Shown: positions 10,659 through 39,994 of the stretch, in pieces
How the letters are laid out: the number at the start of each line of letters is the position of its first letter
How positions within the stretch are numbered: position 1 is the first letter of the stretch
Assembly: GCF_024679245.1 (NCBI RefSeq)
Contig: NC_090177.1
Coordinates: 42,870,518-42,934,517, forward strand
DNA from: Pseudorasbora parva
Lineage: Eukaryota > Chordata > Actinopteri > Cypriniformes > Gobionidae
Direction of reading: 5' to 3'
DNA: 64,000 nt
Notes under the pieces: generated by a model
What the model saw: the letters and a program-made list of their open reading frames with translations, nothing else
The model's database searches: none
What the model was told of the DNA's origin: nothing
Translations under genes and position numbers: made by a program

Positions 10659-11710
10659 TAAAGGAACTGTATGTAAGAAATGTATTTCAATTAATCATAA
10701 ACTGGCCCTGATATGTCACTAGACATTAAGAAATCATGTTAATTTCAAATACTTATATCACTGACAACAGGAGTCCGGCCAGGATATTGTCATTTAAAAG
10801 CATAGACAGTAAAAGAAATAGACAGAGCTATCCCATAGACTTCAACGGCGGAAAGTGAGGTCAGTAGCACTCGCTTCCTGATGGCTGAGCGAACTGCGCA
10901 GGCGCAGACTGAGCGAGCCTCCTGTCTGACAGCTGTAAGTCTTCTAGTAGTTGTGGAAAGTAAAATCTGAATCACGTTGTTTAAATATTTGTCCCATTGC
11001 TTTTGGCTCACTATGGGCTTCTCCCCATTCTTCCCTCTTGACTTTATCAGACTTTATGTCTCTACGCATCCCCCTGACTGTCTCATAGACAGTAAAAGAT
11101 TGCTTCTGAGCGTCTCCTCCTGTCTATACGGTAATTTCTCAACTGTACGACAGAGTCGAGTTGGTTATAACGCAATCGTTAGCCTATTTTTACAAAAACA
11201 GCTTCTACGGGCGATAGTGTAAGATACAAGGTAATGGAGCCTTTTATGCATTGTCGTGTTTCTTTAGAAATAAACAATGGACAAATGGAGTCTTTAAACG
11301 CCTCAGATGTAAAGTTATTCACTGTCAAAGTGACTCAAAAATGAATGGGAGTCAATGGGATGCTAACAGCAGGTGATGGCTTGGTTAGCAATGGCCACTA
11401 TGGGTGGAGCGCTTTCCGAGCGCTAGATTACCCCCTTGTTTAAAAGTTGTTGTTGCAGCCCTCAGCTGATGTTGATGTTGACATGTTGTGTTTTGGTCTG
11501 AAGCTCCGCCCTCCACCTATCGACCAATCACAAAGTCAGTAGTGTTTGGGGTTGCCAGATCTGCTCTAGCTGCAAAGCTGCAGATCTACAAACATTCCTG
11601 CAGCCAATCTGGCAACCTCGAGTCAGGGGGAGGGGGATACACCGTTGTACCATAATTTGAAAGGGATTGCAGTACCAGTTTTGGCCACAATCTTATACAC
11701 ACTTCCTTTA
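10659..11710. mobile_element. Putative non-autonomous DNA transposon
   Basis: The left end TAAAGGAACTGTATGTAAGA resembles the inverted right end (ACACACTTCCTTTA near 11698-11711). The roughly 1.05-kb interior has no transposase. It contains two short direct repeats (AGACAGTAAAAGA) near 10803 and 11088. I could not fix a target-site duplication. Confidence 0.5.
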
Positions 11711-12341
11711 ATGTCACTGGATTGTGAAGTTAGAAGTAAGTTGGTTTCGCTCTCAGTCCCCTCTGTCAGCCGCCTCCAAAACTGAATCATATTCAGAAAA
11801 TCATTTTCAGACCACTGGGGAAATGAAAAAAAGAAAGAAAAGTAAAGTAAATTGGAAAGTTATTGCATATCGATGATGCAGAGAAAACACAGGCTCAACA
11901 ATCACAGACAGAGACACGTGTATAGACACGTATAACTGTTTTTTTGTTGTTTTTGTTATTGTTCATAATATCGAGTAGCTTAAATGTCAGGGGTTTTCAA
12001 ACTTTATTATGCCAAGGGCCACCAAATATATGAGGGACCCCCTTTCCTAAAAATCTAAACTGTCTAAATAGCAAGTGTAACATTATAAAGACAACATATA
12101 TTTTCTAATAATACTATACTAATACTAAAATTGGCTATACTTAATGTTGGATGTATAAACCTGAAGAATGTTGTTTTATATAAGCAATATAAATGTGTGT
12201 AAGCAGCTTGCATACTGCTTTAAGGACCCCAGTGAGCGAGATATAGGGGACTATAGGGAGAAAAACTCACCAGAAAGTTACAAAGCAAACATATACAATT
12301 CTGGAAAGTATATATTCGGCAAGAAAGGAGAGAAGCATTTA

Positions 12342-14597
12342 GGGTGTACTCACACTAGCCAGTTTGAACCGTGCCCGAGTGCGTTTGACTACCAAAGCGC
12401 GGTTCGTTTGACTAGTGTGAGTGCTCTGAACCGTGCCCGGGCGCGGCTCGAATAGCCGGCCCTGGCCCGCTTGGAAGAGGTGGGCTAGAGCGCGATTCAG
12501 TTGGACTTGGGCGCGGTTCACATGCAGTGTGAGCGCTAACCGTGCTGGAGTCCGTAATCAAAGCTGTAAAGTCCTTGCTACACTTCAGCTGGTACCTTGC
12601 AAACCTCAGAATACGAGCAGCACGATTACGTGAACATTTTCGCGCCACTAAGGCGACACATCTGTTTAACAACAGGCTGTGAGAGGGCTGTGGACCAAAC
12701 GACACAAAATTATGCACAAAGAAAACAGAGCGATGGACTCGATCGTGTTCAGAGAGCGCCGCTCTTCCTGTTTATCCCGAAACCGTCGCACCTTAATGAC
12801 GTAAGCGTGCTCCGGCACGAATGCTGGAACCCGAAACCGTCGCACCATAATGACGTAAGCGTGCTCCGCCACGAATGCTGGAACCCGAAACCGTCGCACC
12901 ATAATGACGTAAGCGTGCTCCGGCACGAATGCTGAAACCCGAAACCGTCGCACCATAATGACGTAAGCGTGCTCCGGCACGAATGCCGAAACCCGACACC
13001 GTCGCACCATAATGACGTAAGCGTGCTCCGGCACGAATGCCGAAACCCGACACCGTCGCACCATAATGACGTAAGCGTGCTCCGGCACGAATGCTGAAAC
13101 CCGACACCGTCGCACCATAATGACGTAAGCGTGCTCCGGCACGAATGCTGGAACCCGAAACCGTCGCACCATAATGACGTAAGCGTGCTCCGGCACGAAT
13201 GCTGAAACCCGAAACCGTCGCACCATAATGACGTAAGCGTGCTCCGGCACGAATGCTGAAACCCGACACCGTCGCACCATAATGACGTAAGCGTGTTCCG
13301 GCACGAATGCTGAAACCCGACACCGTCGCACCATAATGACGTAAGCGTGCTCCGGCACGAATGCTGGAACCCGAAACCGTCGCACCATAATGACGTAAGC
13401 GTGCTCCGGCACGAATGCTGGAACCCGAAACCGTCGCACCATAATGACGTAAGCGTGCTCCGACACGAATGCTGAAACCCGAAACCGTCGCACCATAATG
13501 ACGTAAGCGTGCTCCGGCACGAATGCTGAAACCCGAAACCGTCGCACCATAATGACGTAAGCGTGCTCCGGCACGAATGCTGAAACCCGAAACCGTCGCA
13601 CCATAATGACGTAAGCGTGCTCCGGCACGAATGCTGGAACCCGAAACCGTCGCACCATAATGACGTAAGCGTGCTCCGGCACGAATGCTGGAACCCGAAA
13701 CCGTCGCACCATAATGACGTAAGCGTGCTCCGGCACGAATGCTGAAACCCGAAACCGTCGCACCATAATGACGTAAGCGTGCTCCGGCACGAATGCTGGA
13801 ACCCGAAACCGTCGCACCATAATGACGTAAGCGTGCTCCGGCACGAATGCTGAAACCCGAAACCGTCGCACCATAATGACGTAAGCGTGCTCCGGCACGA
13901 ATGCTGAAACCCGAAACCGTCGCACCATAATGACGTAAGCGTGCTCCGGCACGAATGCTGGAACCCGAAACCGTCGCACCATAATGACGTAAGCGTGCTC
14001 CGGCACGAATGCTGAAACCCGAAACCGTCGCACCATAATGACGTAAGCGTGCTCCGGCACGAATGCTGAAACCCGACACCGTCGCACCATAATGACGTAA
14101 GCGTGCTCCGGCACGAATGCTGAAACCCGAAACCGTCGCACCATAATGACGTAAGCGTGCTCCGGCACGAATGCTGAAACCCGAAACCGTCGCACCATAA
14201 TGACGTAAGCGTGCTCCGGCACGAATGCTGAAACCCGAAACCGTCGCACCATAATGACGTAAGCGTGCTCCGGCACGAATGCTGAAACCCGAAACCGTCG
14301 CACCATAATGACGTAAGCGTGCTCCGGCACGAATGCTGAAACCCGAAACCGTCGCACCATAATGACGTAAGCGTGCTCCGGCACGAATGCTGAAACCCGA
14401 AACCGTCGCACCATAATGACGTAAGCGTGCTCCGGCACGAATGCTGAAACCCGAAACCGTCGCACCATAATGACGTAAGCGTGCTCCGGCACGAATGCTG
14501 AAACCCTATGTGAGTGCAGGCCAGCGGGGGAGTGGGGAGGGGGGACAATCGTACTCGGGCCCGGTTCATGACAACCGTGCCTAGTGTGAGTACACCC
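12342..14597. mobile_element. Harbinger-like MITE swollen by an internal satellite
   Basis: Inverted ends GGGTGTACTCACACTAG at 12342 and its complement ending at 14597, flanked by TTA (12339-12341 and 14598-14600), the 3-bp target preference of PIF/Harbinger elements. The left 430 bp carry GAACCGTGCCCG-type subrepeats typical of a MITE. Nearly all the rest is the 54-bp array at 12776-14505. No transposase is present. Confidence 0.85.
12776..14505. repeat. 54-bp tandem repeat, about 32 copies
   Basis: Unit begins CCGTCGCACCATAATGACGT and continues AAGCGTGCTCCGGCACGAAT, 54 bp in all. Units differ at a few positions (GCTGAAAC, GCTGGAAC or GCCGAAAC; CCGAAACC or CCGACACC), giving mosaic subtypes. 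Because 54 is a multiple of 3 and no minus-strand frame contains a stop, all three minus frames stay open for 430-610 codons. These are artefacts, not proteins. Each unit has about eight CpGs and contains TGACGT, a CRE-like half site. Confidence 0.97.
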
Positions 14598-14616
14598 TTA
14601 GAAATGAAACAGTTAA

Positions 14617-15921
14617 AGATGCCCTAGAATGATTTGCAACAATGTTAAATTGTTCTCTGGTATCTACATAGAGGGAATGTGGCTCCATTTACAACCCTAT
14701 AAATTGTCCCTGGGATGTAATGCTCTGTTTTGTGCCTTATTTGGAAGGTTCATGAATATTAATGTATACTCTGCTCTGATTGGCTTATTTCAGCAGCTCA
14801 CAGCAGTTCACAGAGTTTTTCTGTGAAAAGAACTCGTATACTATCCGGTATTTTACCTAAACATGTCCAATCTGGCAACCATATGCACGCGACCTCTCTC
14901 TCGCGCAGCGGTGAACTGAAAACACCAATAAACAAGTAAGCTGCATTTCAGCAATCTCTATTTGAGATGTTCTGCTTAAAGTGTCATTCAGTCTACATTT
15001 TAGACTTGTCTTTTTTCGTCAGAGATATTGCATGTTTATGTAACGTTAGTCTCAATGTAGGCTAACGTTACGCAGTCACTGTGATGTACTCTGAAATACA
15101 AATAGGTAAAAACATCATCAGAAACACCATACTTCAGTTCTCAGAAATATTAATATATAACATATTTTTACAAAATGAATAGCCTTGTCAAATGACTGTC
15201 GTTTTAACTTCTATGGTGGAAAAGGTGACGTTTGCTAGAAGGATCGAGTGAACGATCTGTAAGCAAAGCACACGGTTGTATTTTGTAATAAAAAGTAATA
15301 TTACCCTTCGTCATTAGACACACTATTTAGTTTTGTATGGTACTTGGTGTTTCCTATTGTTACTGTAAGCATCTTGCGAACATTTCTGTCTCTCTAAGAA
15401 ATTTTCAATTTAATCAGAAATTGTTTAAACAGTCAATAAGTGGATAAATCACTACTTACTGCTTGCAGGAATCAGTTGTAATCGCCTCTTTCTTCAGTTT
15501 AAGACGCTGAGCGAAGATTGCTTGAAATGGGCCGAACAAACGAACGATCTTGAATTAAATTGTTGTGGTATCGGATTATAAACATCAACCATGTCTGTTG
15601 ACATTTTTTATCTGTGGGAAGGATAGAAAAGTCCTCACGTCTCCTGGAACATGAAGTGTGTCCTTGCGAGCAGTTTTGATCTTTTGATGATTTGCTGCCT
15701 GACAATGAACATGTTTGGACAGATGCAAATGTTGGGGGCGTGCATATAAATGATCCCCAACGCTTACATCACGGTTGGGTTTATGCTGAGAATCAACTTT
15801 TTTTTCCGTGGTGTTTTTTGATTGACAAGATTTACATAAGAAGGAGTCACAGTATGTGATGTCCGGTACTGAACTCTTATTATTTCACTATGGTAATTCA
15901 ATTTTTCATTCTAGGGCACCT
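14617..15921. mobile_element. TTAA-flanked non-autonomous transposon
   Basis: Inverted ends AGATGCCCTAGAATGA (14617) and TCATTCTAGGGCACCT (ending 15921), each flanked by TTAA (14613-14616 and 15922-15925). TTAA duplications are known for piggyBac and Kolobok elements. The 1.3-kb interior has no transposase frame. Confidence 0.75.
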
Positions 15922-16110
15922 TTAATGTTTGGTTGACCTTATCCATTTTTGCTCTGTCTTTTCTGGGGACCCCATAGATCCTTCTGGAGGACCCCTGGGG
16001 CTCCCCGGACCCAAAACCCCAAGTCTAGATTTTAGAGGCCTAATTTTATAGTTTATATTTTATTTGTTTGGTTTTATTTGTATTCATTAGCCCACATAGG
16101 AACTTATATT

Positions 16111-17164
16111 ACAGTTTTTTTTCAACTGCTTACACACATTTTCCAAAGGTTTCCTCTTTTTTTTCAAAACTTAACACACAAATTCAAGAATTCCACACAC
16201 AAGATGCAAAATGCCTCACATCTCTTTCAAAATGAAACAACACAGTCAAAATATCACAAACATATTTCAAAAGCAAACATTTGTCTTACATTGTAAACAA
16301 CTTTACCATAAGGTTATATTTTTGATTATGTCATATACACACTGTTATTCAAAACCTAAAGCTCTTCTTTTAAAAGCTCACATGTACATGAATGAATGTA
16401 ATTGGGAGAGAGCTGTTGAATATATAAAGTAAAAACAAAAGCAAAATTGAAACCAAAACTTTTATTTATGTTTTTATTTATTTTTTGCTCTTTGTGGTTG
16501 TAAATGTAGTATTAGTGTACACAGTTTGAAAAGAAAAAGAAAAAAACACATCAAAAATATGTAGTGTTGTAGCATGGAGTGTAAAACCAAACATAATGTG
16601 TTTGCTTGCATGTGGAGATGGTTGGGTGTATCTAGGCTCCATCTCTCCTCCGGGCTGGGTCCCGCCACAATACTTCATCCACGTCACATGCTATATTCTC
16701 TCTTGCCAGACACCGTGGAAAGAACCTTCTTGTATGGCGTATCCAACCTTGGATGGAGGCAGCATCAGTGTCTCCACATGTCTCCTCCATTGTCCAAAAG
16801 CTATTACTTGACCTTTGGCCTATTTATAGGCCACTACTAAAGTTATGATTGGTTGTTGTTAAGTAAAGCAACAAGTGTTTGCACATGTGAGGAGTTAGTG
16901 TGAGGCACTGATGAATTAGTGTGGCATTTTGATTGGTTGTGTTTATAAAAGGAAATCAAGAAACTTCCTGTCAGATTTTTGTGTGTTGCATAGAAAATTG
17001 TGTGTTGTGCAAAAAGTGTTTAATGAAATTGAAAAATGAGTAAAAAGCCAAAAATTAGTGTATGGTTTTGCAGATTTAGTGTGTGGTTCTGGTGTTTGAG
17101 TGTCAGGTTTTAAAAATTGTGTGACAAGTAACAATTTTGTGTGTAAGCAGTTGAAAAAAACTGT
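16111..17164 (+). mobile_element. ACAGTTTTTTTCAACTGC-type element, copy 1
   Basis: Starts ACAGTTTTTTTTCAACTGCT and ends GTAAGCAGTTGAAAAAAACT plus GT, an inverted terminal repeat. About 1.05 kb, with a GC-richer middle (16600-16800) that may be transposase debris. Its right third is the inverted counterpart of the left third of the neighbouring element at 17275. Confidence 0.7.
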
Positions 17165-17274
17165 AATACTGTTTTATTGTTGTTAGTGCAATATTGTATA
17201 TTTATTTTATACTTTTCATTTCCTGTGTATGCTTTGGCAATATTGTAAACACAATCATGGCAAGAAAGGGCTTT

Positions 17275-18013
17275 ACAGTTTTTTTCCAACTGCTTACACA
17301 CAAAATTTAAAAAAAGTTGTCACACAATTTCAGAAACCTGATACTCAAACACCAGAACCACAAACCAAATCTGCAAAACGTTACACTATTTCTAGCCTCT
17401 GACTTCATAAAACACTTTTTTCAAAAGACAACACAATTCACACAATGTTATACACAAAAATATAAGAGGAATTATCTTAATTTCCTTTTCCAAACACAAC
17501 CAATCAAAATGCTACACTAATTCATCAGTGCACAAACTCCTCTAAAGAAATGGTATTCTTTACTGTATTCTAGAGAATATACTTTTGGTTTGCATATGTT
17601 TATGGTTTTGTTGCATGCTACTGTATTCAACAGTAATGTTTGGCCTAATGAATATTTTCTTTTTCTGCATTGCATTGGTTTACACCCCTCTCATCAGATG
17701 ACTTTCACTGTAGAACATTGTATTGAAATGTAGATATAATCCTATGGAAGACCAAAGAGCTTTAGATTTAGAGCAACAGTGTTTACACGGTATATCCAAA
17801 AATGTACTATAATGAAAGAAGTGTTTGCCATTTGATGCAAATGCTTCATTCTGCCACGTGTTTATGGCATTTTAAATGCAGAGTTACATTTTGAAGGAGG
17901 CATTTGATGTGAGGCATTTAGCATTTTGTGTGTGCAGTTTTGGGCATTGTGTGTAGTTTTGAAAAAAGGAGACATATTATTGAAAACGTGTGTAAGCAGT
18001 TGGAAAAAACTGC
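17275..18013 (-). mobile_element. ACAGTTTTTTTCAACTGC-type element, copy 2 (inverted)
   Basis: Same termini as the element at 16111-17164 but in the opposite orientation, separated from it by 110 bp. ACACCAGAACCACAAACC in this copy is the complement of GGTTCTGGTGTTTGAG-region sequence in copy 1. Together the two form a large inverted repeat. Confidence 0.7.
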
Positions 18014-18267
18014 AAATTGAAAAATGTAATTGACTGAAACAGCGCCACCTACCGGTGAGAGCAGGAGTTGCGGAGGACTCAAACACTGAGCTGATCAAAC
18101 ACGGACAGAAGGACTCACTGTACAGCGCGAAATAAGGAAAAATCATAAATCCTGTTTTATTTGTGAGGTGAAATGCGACTAATATGCGCCCTACTCAAGG
18201 CTTTAAAATGGATAAGCAGGATGTTTCAGACGTTAAGTTCAGCAAAATCTCCCCTTACCTCAGAGAC

Positions 18268-18339
18268 AGCAGAGTGGCGCAGCGGAAGCGTGCTGGGCCC
18301 ATAACCCAGAGGTCGATGGATCGAAACCATCCTCTGCTA
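18268..18339 (+). tRNA. Initiator tRNA-Met (CAT)
   Basis: A 72-nt tRNA gene. The acceptor stem AGCAGAG pairs with CTCTGCT, the D arm includes TGGCGCAGCGG (A box), the anticodon stem-loop is GGGCCCATAACCC with CAT at 18300-18302, and the B box is GGTCGATGGATCGAAACC. A1 and the absence of the usual TTC in the T loop (ATCGAAAC) mark a eukaryotic initiator tRNA. As far as I recall it matches the vertebrate initiator sequence throughout. No intron. A T4 Pol III terminator follows at 18345. Confidence 0.97.
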
Positions 18340-18388
18340 GACCCTTTTCCCAAACCATCCCAAACCATCCTCTGCTAGACCCTTTTCC
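18324..18388 (+). repeat. Duplicated 3' tail of the tRNA gene
   Basis: A 27-bp block covering the 3' end of the tRNA and its terminator (starting AAACCATCCTCTGCTAGACC, 18324-18350) is repeated exactly at 18362-18388, with CCAAACCATCC spacing between. The second copy lacks the rest of a tRNA. Confidence 0.95.
18345..18348 (+). terminator. Pol III terminator of tRNA-Met
   Basis: TTTT five bases past the tRNA end, in ACCCTTTTCC. The same block is repeated at 18383-18386. Confidence 0.8.
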
Positions 18389-20134
18389 TGCTCAACACTT
18401 CAGTGTTTGATGGTGTCGATGCGGCCAGTGTTTGTTATAATGATTAGAGTAATGCATTTCTTCAGATTTAAATTGTAACTGGCTAATTAGATATATTAAA
18501 ATAGACCTATGTCAGAAAGAATTGTAAATCTTATAACCTTTATACCTTCATAAATTGGCAAATAAAGATTCCACCTGAGTATGCATGTGAATACCATGCC
18601 TTCAGAAAGTATAGGCTATTCTAGCATAATTTTAGGTTGGCCTATTATTAATATACTATTATAATTTTGGTTAATGTTTTCAGTGTTAGTACTTTTGTAG
18701 TTTTGTCATATTATAGAACTATTTTTTTTTTATGTCTATAGGCTCATGGTGAAAACTATTCAGGAAACTATTGATTTCGTTTTAGTTTTTAGTTATTTTA
18801 CTAGTACTTGAACTTAAACCAAACATGGCAATGAGCAGTACTAGCTTCTTTTTAAAAAAAAGATAACCTTTTTTATGCTCTTGGTTTTAGATTAGACTTG
18901 AATCAGAGCCCTTATTTTTTTCCACATTTTGTAATGCTAAAAAAATGTTCACATCAATCTAATGCATCACAATGACAATGCAAAAACTGGTTTGACATAA
19001 CTTTGCCAATTTTTTTTTTTTTAAAGAAAAACTGAATGAAGGGGCCGAGTGCTTTCTGAGTGCACAGTATAAAATATAATATTTTAGAAGAGTGTCAATA
19101 TTAGAGAAATCATTGCAGGTTCTCTGATGATTTAAAAAAATAATGGTTTCATTATAGGAGTTACCTCATGATTTCCTGAAGGTGACAATTTTATTTAAGT
19201 TTCATGATTTCTATTTATTTTGTATTTATGTATTGTATGTTTAATTTATTCTGCTTTAGATGGTTTGTGAAAGTTTTTTTTCTTCTTCTTTTTAGCAGAT
19301 TATGTTTACTGTATCTTGCAAATTTGCTTTACAATGTTCTCCAGTGCTTATCCAGTGCAGTTTTTTGTGATATATGTATCCGCTGTAATCTTTGTTCAGT
19401 AAAAAAAAAAAAGGTTTTCATTATCACACCATTACTGTAGTGACCTTCAAGTCAGTCATGCGCTTGAACAGAGTCCAGTAATGAACAGCCATCTTGTCTT
19501 GATTTGGTGCCCAACCGGAAAGAAACTCACCTGAATCTGAGGTGAGGAACCGGCCTGAGAGGATTGTGGAAATATAGGAACAAACTTTACAATGACAGTT
19601 TTCATTTCACAAACATTTATCACATATGCATTTTAGTCCTTTTTTCTCTTTGCAAACTAAACTATTTGATCATAATAAAGTTTTAAAGCTCAAATGAATA
19701 GGGCACTGAACTTTGGATCTGACAAACATGAAAGTGCAGCAAGATATAGTTAATGTCATAAATGAGGCAATGTGTTGAATTTACCACATTTAAGAAAATA
19801 AATCTTCTTAAAACATATAGATAAGTTCAAATCTACTCGCACTTGTGATATATTGCCTTCGAGTCAATGAACTGATGATGCCTGTAGGGGGAGTGATTGC
19901 AAAAGATGTTTTCTTGAATTGATGAGCAATACTGCTAAGTAAAATGCTGCACATTTAAAATTGGGATCATGTGCCTCCATATAGAGAATGGGCGGACAGA
20001 CATCTGACACTAATGCCTTTTCTGAAGTCTGCAGACATTACTGAAGCACCTGCGGTCTTGTGTGACTTCAACACTCATAAACCACATCAAAACACATCTA
20101 ACAACTGTGAGTTTTGAGTCCAGGAGCTCTGGGT

Positions 20135-20150
<16 letters not shown>
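18389..20150. other. Intergenic, no gene recognised
   Basis: AT-rich sequence with several homopolymer runs. On the minus strand a good donor (ATTCAG/GTGAGT near 19532) and a 22-codon frame beginning at 19492 (MAVHYWTLFKRMTDLK) stand out, but nothing nearby completes a gene. Confidence 0.4.

Positions 20151-20186
<36 letters not shown>
20135..20186. repeat. (TA)n(CA)n microsatellite
   Basis: About 8 TA units followed by about 18 CA units directly left of the Tc1 copy at 20187. Confidence 0.95.
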
Positions 20187-20190
<4 letters not shown>

Positions 20191-21150
20191 CAGGCACAAT
20201 ATTTGAATAACACTGATTATCTCATCATCACGGCTCCTCTTAGTGGGTGGGATATATTAGGCAGCAAGTGAACATTTTGTCCTCAAAGTTGATGTGTTAG
20301 AAGCAGGAAAAATGGGCAAGCGTAAGGATTTGAGCGAGTTTGACAAGGGCCAAATTGTGACAGTTAGACAACTGGGTCAGAGCATCTCCAAAACTGCAGC
20401 TCTTGTGGGCTGTTCCCGGTCTGCAGTGGTCAGTGTCTATCAAAAGTGCTCCAAGAGGAACAGTGGAGAACCGGCCACAGGGTCATGGGCAGCCAAGGCT
20501 CATTGATGCACGTGGGGAGCGAAGGCTGGCCCGTGTGGTCCGATCAAACAGACGAGCTACTGGAGCTCAAACTGCTCAAGAAGTTAATGCTGGCTCTGAT
20601 AGAAAGCTGTCAGAATACACAGAGCATCTCAGTTTGTTTTGTATGGGGCTGCATAGCTTTGGGCAATGTTCTGCTGGGAAACCTTGGGTCTAGCAAAAAT
20701 CTCATAGCATGGATGGCAATCCATGTGGATGTTACTTTGACAAGCTCCCCGTACCTAAGCTGCAGACCATGTTCAGCCTTTCATGGAAACAGTATTCCCT
20801 GCTGGCTGTGGCTCTTCCAGCAGGATAATGCTCCTGACACAAAGCACAAATGCTTCAGGAATGGTTTGAGGAGCACAACAGCGAGTTTGAGGCCTTGACG
20901 TGGCCTCCAAAATCTTCAGTTCTCAATTCAGTCGAACATCTGTGGGATATCTGAACAAAGAAGTCTGATCCATGGAGGCCCCACCTCACAACTTACAGGA
21001 CTTAAAGGATCTGCTGCTAACATCTTGGTACACACCTTCAGGGCTCTAGTGGAGGCCATGCCTCGACGGGTCAGGGCTGCTTTGGCATCAAAAGGGAGAC
21101 CAACACAATATTGGGTCATAAAAGGTCATAATTTTATGCCTGATCAGTTT
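20187..21150 (+). mobile_element. Tc1-like transposon copy B, decayed
   Basis: Same family as copy A. The N-terminal frame begins at 20312 ([20 protein letters not shown]) and stops after AKAH at 20506. The next segment ([20 protein letters not shown]) is open in a second frame. Later debris retains LFQQDNAPDTKHK, which includes the second catalytic Asp region, and LNSVEHLWD. The right end near 21112-21150 has GGTCATAA and GCCTGATCAG. It keeps more of the middle than copy A but is frameshifted at the same place. Confidence 0.85.
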
Positions 21151-21432
21151 ATAACAGAGAGAATATAAATAACACAATAATTTAAATAAGTATGATTAAA
21201 AAACTAAATTAATTGAAAAAAGATATCAATAGGCCCATACATTAAGATCAGAAAATGCATTTTGTTATGTTGAGTCATGCTAAAAATGTATTTTGTGTTT
21301 AGTGTTAATTGTGTCAAATGGTTGGTTTCATTAACAGCAGGATTTATGGAACAGAATAAAAGTATTCAGGGCTTCTGTAATGCATATGAGAGTGCATGGG
21401 TGGGCTCAAAAGCCCGTGAGAACACGCCCAGA

Positions 21433-21440
21433 TATATAAA
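21433..21440 (+). promoter_or_regulatory. Candidate TATA box of wnt7a
   Basis: TATATAAA about 210 bp upstream of the wnt7a start codon, followed by GC-richer sequence that would be 5' UTR. Position and sequence fit a TATA element, but no transcript end is visible from sequence. Confidence 0.4.
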
Positions 21441-21650
21441 GTACAGTAGGAGGATGAAGGGCTCAGATCACCCGCATCTGCTCGCCCTGTGCCGCGATGC
21501 GCGCTCCACACAGCCTGGGTACACCTTGACGGTACGCCTGCGGGGGGACGTGTCCTGTTGGAAATTCATTGCAAACTGACTTTATCTGCTAACTGACCGG
21601 CTATTCGAGTTTGTCGTTGCGTGTGAGCGAAAAACGAGAACAAGACCATC

Positions 21651-39994
<18,344 letters not shown>

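Larger units (their letters stand above)
11987..16026. mobile_element. Possible outer element carrying nested insertions
   Basis: The left sequence (CAGGGGTTTTCAAACTTT, 11989) and the right sequence ending near 16020 (CCCAAAACCCCAAG) are weakly inverted and both have the GGGACCCC look of hAT-type ends. If real, two younger elements (12342-14597 and 14617-15921) have landed inside it. Confidence 0.3.

Noticed and set aside
12666..14569. Long minus-strand ORFs (608, 606 and 428 codons) as genes
   Set aside because: All lie over the 54-bp tandem array; every minus frame is open because the unit is a multiple of three without stops. No domain, no start logic.
19440..19540. Minus-strand 22-codon frame MAVHYWTLFKRMTDLK near a good donor
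   Set aside because: No second exon or recognisable homologue, and the frame and the donor are not in a consistent order.
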